DNA of 7,020 bases, from the NCBI GenBank assembly GCA_003233535.1, contig QIMA01000135.1:1-7020 (forward strand), in the 5' to 3' direction. Below, piece by piece: positions 5,273 through 7,020 of the stretch (positions are counted from its first letter, which is position 1; every line of letters begins with the position of its first letter). Source of the DNA: Rhodanobacteraceae bacterium (GTDB lineage Bacteria; Pseudomonadota; Gammaproteobacteria; Xanthomonadales; SZUA-5). The notes under the pieces are model-generated. The model was given only the letters and a program-made list of their open reading frames with translations, was not told the origin of the DNA and did no database searches. Both the position numbers and the translations under genes were made by a program.

Positions 5273-7020
5273 TTAGGCAGACCGATCCGCAAGCCAGCGT
5301 TGCAAGGCGTTAGCATCGAGCGCCTTGCTGACCATGAAGCCTTGATACGCATGGCAGCCGTGGCGGCGCAAGAAGTCCAGTTGCTCCTGGCACTCGACGC
5401 CCTCGGCTACGACTGAGAGGTGCAGGCTACGGCCCAAAGCGATAATGGCTGCCGCGATCTCTCCGTCATCGGACTGGCTGCCCAGGTCGCTGACAAAACT
5501 GCGGTCGATTTTTAGCGTCTGCACCGGGAAGTGTTTGAGATAAGCGAGCGATGAGTAGCCGGTGCCGAAGTCGTCGATTGCCAAACTCACGCCAAGCGCG
5601 CGCAATGCAGTCAGCGTATCGACGACCTGTTCGCCCTGCTCCATGAGGGTGCTTTCGGTCAGTTCCAATTCCAGCGCCTCGGCCGGTAGCTGCGCCTCCT
5701 CCAGTGCATCCTGCAGTTGCCAAACAATGCCGGGCTGCTGCAGCTGTCGGGCGGACAAATTGACCGCCAATTTGACCGGCGGCATACCCTCGGCGCGCCA
5801 CTTCGCCAACTGCTGGCAGGCTTCGCGCAACACCCAATCGCCCAACGCCAAGATAAGACCAGTTTCCTCGGCTACCTGAATAAACTCACCGGGTAAGACC
5901 ATGTCTTCGTCTGGCGGATACCAGCGCAATAGCGCTTCAAGCCCGACTAAGCGGTTACTGACAACGTCAATCACCGGCTGATAGTGCAGACAGAACTCCT
6001 GATTGACCAAAGCCCGACGCAATCGCCCATGCAGAGCCAAGCGGTCATTGGCGCTGCGGGTCAGCGCCGAGGTGTAGAACTGATAGGTGCTGCGACCGCT
6101 GGCCTTGGCCTGATACATCGCGGCGTCCGCATTGCGAATCAATTCATCAGAACTGCGCCCGTCAGCAGGGAATAGCGCGATGCCGACGCTGGCATTGGCA
6201 TACACCTCCTCCTCGCCCGGCAGTGCGAAGGGCTGATCAAATACCTGCAGCAGATTCTGCGCCGCGAGCGCCGCCTCGCCTGCCGACTCGATAGCCTCCA
6301 GCAACAGCAAGAATTCGTCACCGCCTAAATGAGCCAGCGTCTGCCGCTCGCCGAGTTGGGCATCGAAACGTTTGGCGATGCTGGTTAACAGGTGGTCACC
6401 AGCGGAGTGACCGAGGCCGTCATTGACCATTTTGAACCCATCAACATCAACGAACAACAGGGCCATTCGATCACCAGCACCGGCGCGAGTGAGCAAATGG
6501 TCCAGCCGCGATTGCACCAACAATCGATTGGGCAAGTCGGTCAGCGGATCATAGTGAGCGAGGTGCTGAAGGCGATCCTCAGTTTGCTTCAGGCGGGAAA
6601 CGTCTGTGAGTACCGCAACATAGTGCGTCGCTTTATCATAGGCATCGGAAACGGTATTGATCGTCGCCCACAGCGGTCTAAGCGCACCGTTCTTGCAGCG
6701 AATCCAGAGCTCGCCCTGCCATTGACCAGTCTCCAAGACGGTGCTTGCCAGTCGCTGATAGAACTCGCCGTTGTGGCGTCCGGAATCCAGAATTCTGGGG
6801 TCGCGCCCATCAACTTCCGCTTCCTCATAGCCGGTAATCTCACTGAAAGCGCGATTGGCGCTGACCATGCGTGGCTCGAGGTCGGTTACCAGCACGCCAT
6901 CTCGCGTCGCCTCAATGACCGCCGTCGAGAGCCGCAAACGATCCTCGATGCGCCGTCGTTCAGTGACGTCCAACACGATGCCAATTAGCCCTGCCGGTTC
7001 ACCGAGATCATCGCGCCAGC
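5273..7020 (-). CDS. PAS-GGDEF-EAL cyclic-di-GMP signalling protein (5' end outside window)
   Basis: The frame is open to the right window edge, with at least 582 codons visible. The first residues (WRDDLGEPAGLIGIVLDVTERRR) are the end of an upstream PAS/PAC unit, so the GTG at 6976 is not a real start. Next come a full PAS domain (about 6925-6600; VIEATRDGVLVTD, ITGYEEAEVDGRDPRI, GELWIRCKNG, THYVAVLTDVS), a GGDEF domain from YDPLTDLPNR (about 6520-6555) with an intact GGDEF signature at 6325-6311, and an EAL domain (about 6030-5290). The EAL domain keeps EALLRW (EAL at 5938-5930), NLSARQL, ELTES, IDDFGTGYSSL, KIDRSF, VAEGVE and YQGF, the residues used for metal binding and catalysis. It should therefore make and/or break c-di-GMP under a PAS-sensed cue. 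The usual RxxD inhibitory site before GGDEF reads GxxQ here. No membrane segment is seen in the visible part. Confidence 0.95.
   Translation of the reverse strand, partial: WRDDLGEPAGLIGIVLDVTERRRIEDRLRLSTAVIEATRDGVLVTDLEPRMVSANRAFSEITGYEEAEVDGRDPRILDSGRHNGEFYQRLASTVLETGQWQGELWIRCKNGALRPLWATINTVSDAYDKATHYVAVLTDVSRLKQTEDRLQHLAHYDPLTDLPNRLLVQSRLDHLLTRAGAGDRMALLFVDVDGFKMVNDGLGHSAGDHLLTSIAKRFDAQLGERQTLAHLGGDEFLLLLEAIESAGEAALAAQNLLQVFDQPFALPGEEEVYANASVGIALFPADGRSSDELIRNADAAMYQAKASGRSTYQFYTSALTRSANDRLALHGRLRRALVNQEFCLHYQPVIDVVSNRLVGLEALLRWYPPDEDMVLPGEFIQVAEETGLILALGDWVLREACQQLAKWRAEGMPPVKLAVNLSARQLQQPGIVWQLQDALEEAQLPAEALELELTESTLMEQGEQVVDTLTALRALGVSLAIDDFGTGYSSLAYLKHFPVQTLKIDRSFVSDLGSQSDDGEIAAAIIALGRSLHLSVVAEGVECQEQLDFLRRHGCHAYQGFMVSKALDANALQRWLADRSA

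Noticed and set aside
4783..5313. Plus-strand ORF of 176 codons
   Set aside because: It lies antisense over the HPF-like gene and its leader, has no recognisable domain or good RBS, and crosses the inverted repeats; it is a shadow ORF.
5273..6976. GTG at 6976 as start of the GGDEF-EAL gene
   Set aside because: The upstream in-frame residues form the end of another PAS/PAC unit, so the gene continues past the window.
6392..6988. Plus-strand ORF of 198 codons
   Set aside because: It is antisense to the PAS and GGDEF coding region, whose domain motifs are unambiguous; the composition is that of a mirrored frame.

Overview
The window looks like chromosomal DNA of a moderately GC-rich proteobacterium, probably a gammaproteobacterium. 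That rests on the style of the RecQ, the PAS-GGDEF-EAL protein, the two lipoproteins and the short Shine-Dalgarno sites; no rRNA or other taxonomic marker is present, so it is inference. Gene density is high. There is no tRNA, rRNA or CRISPR array.

Layout from left to right: (1) the C-terminal two thirds of a RecQ DNA helicase (+), cut by the left window edge; (2) a 49-residue four-cysteine protein (-) that meets recQ tail to tail with a 9-bp stop overlap; (3) a short divergent intergenic region with an inverted repeat; (4) a two-gene + strand operon joined by an ATGA overlap, coding for a TPR-repeat lipoprotein and a lipoprotein with a seven-repeat FG-GAP/VCBS propeller and a C-terminal ASPIC/UnbV (CRTAC1-like) domain; (5) a MITE-like element of about 177 bp with near-perfect terminal inverted repeats flanked by CTAG, lying between convergent genes; (6) a ribosome hibernation factor (HPF/RaiA)-like protein (-), whose TAG stop lies in the right CTAG; (7) a 169-bp leader holding two interleaved inverted repeats; (8) a PAS-GGDEF-EAL cyclic-di-GMP protein (-), cut by the right window edge.

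How the genes may work together: the two lipoproteins are almost certainly co-translated and probably act together at the cell envelope, but their biochemical role is unknown. The GGDEF-EAL gene lies upstream of the HPF-like gene on the same strand, so the two could be co-transcribed, with the structured leader between them as a possible control point. RecQ is housekeeping DNA repair and has no evident link to the rest.

The parts most worth a second look are the element inserted exactly at a stop codon, the pseudoknot-like arrangement upstream of the HPF-like gene, the coupled TPR/CRTAC1-like lipoprotein pair, and the tiny four-cysteine protein.
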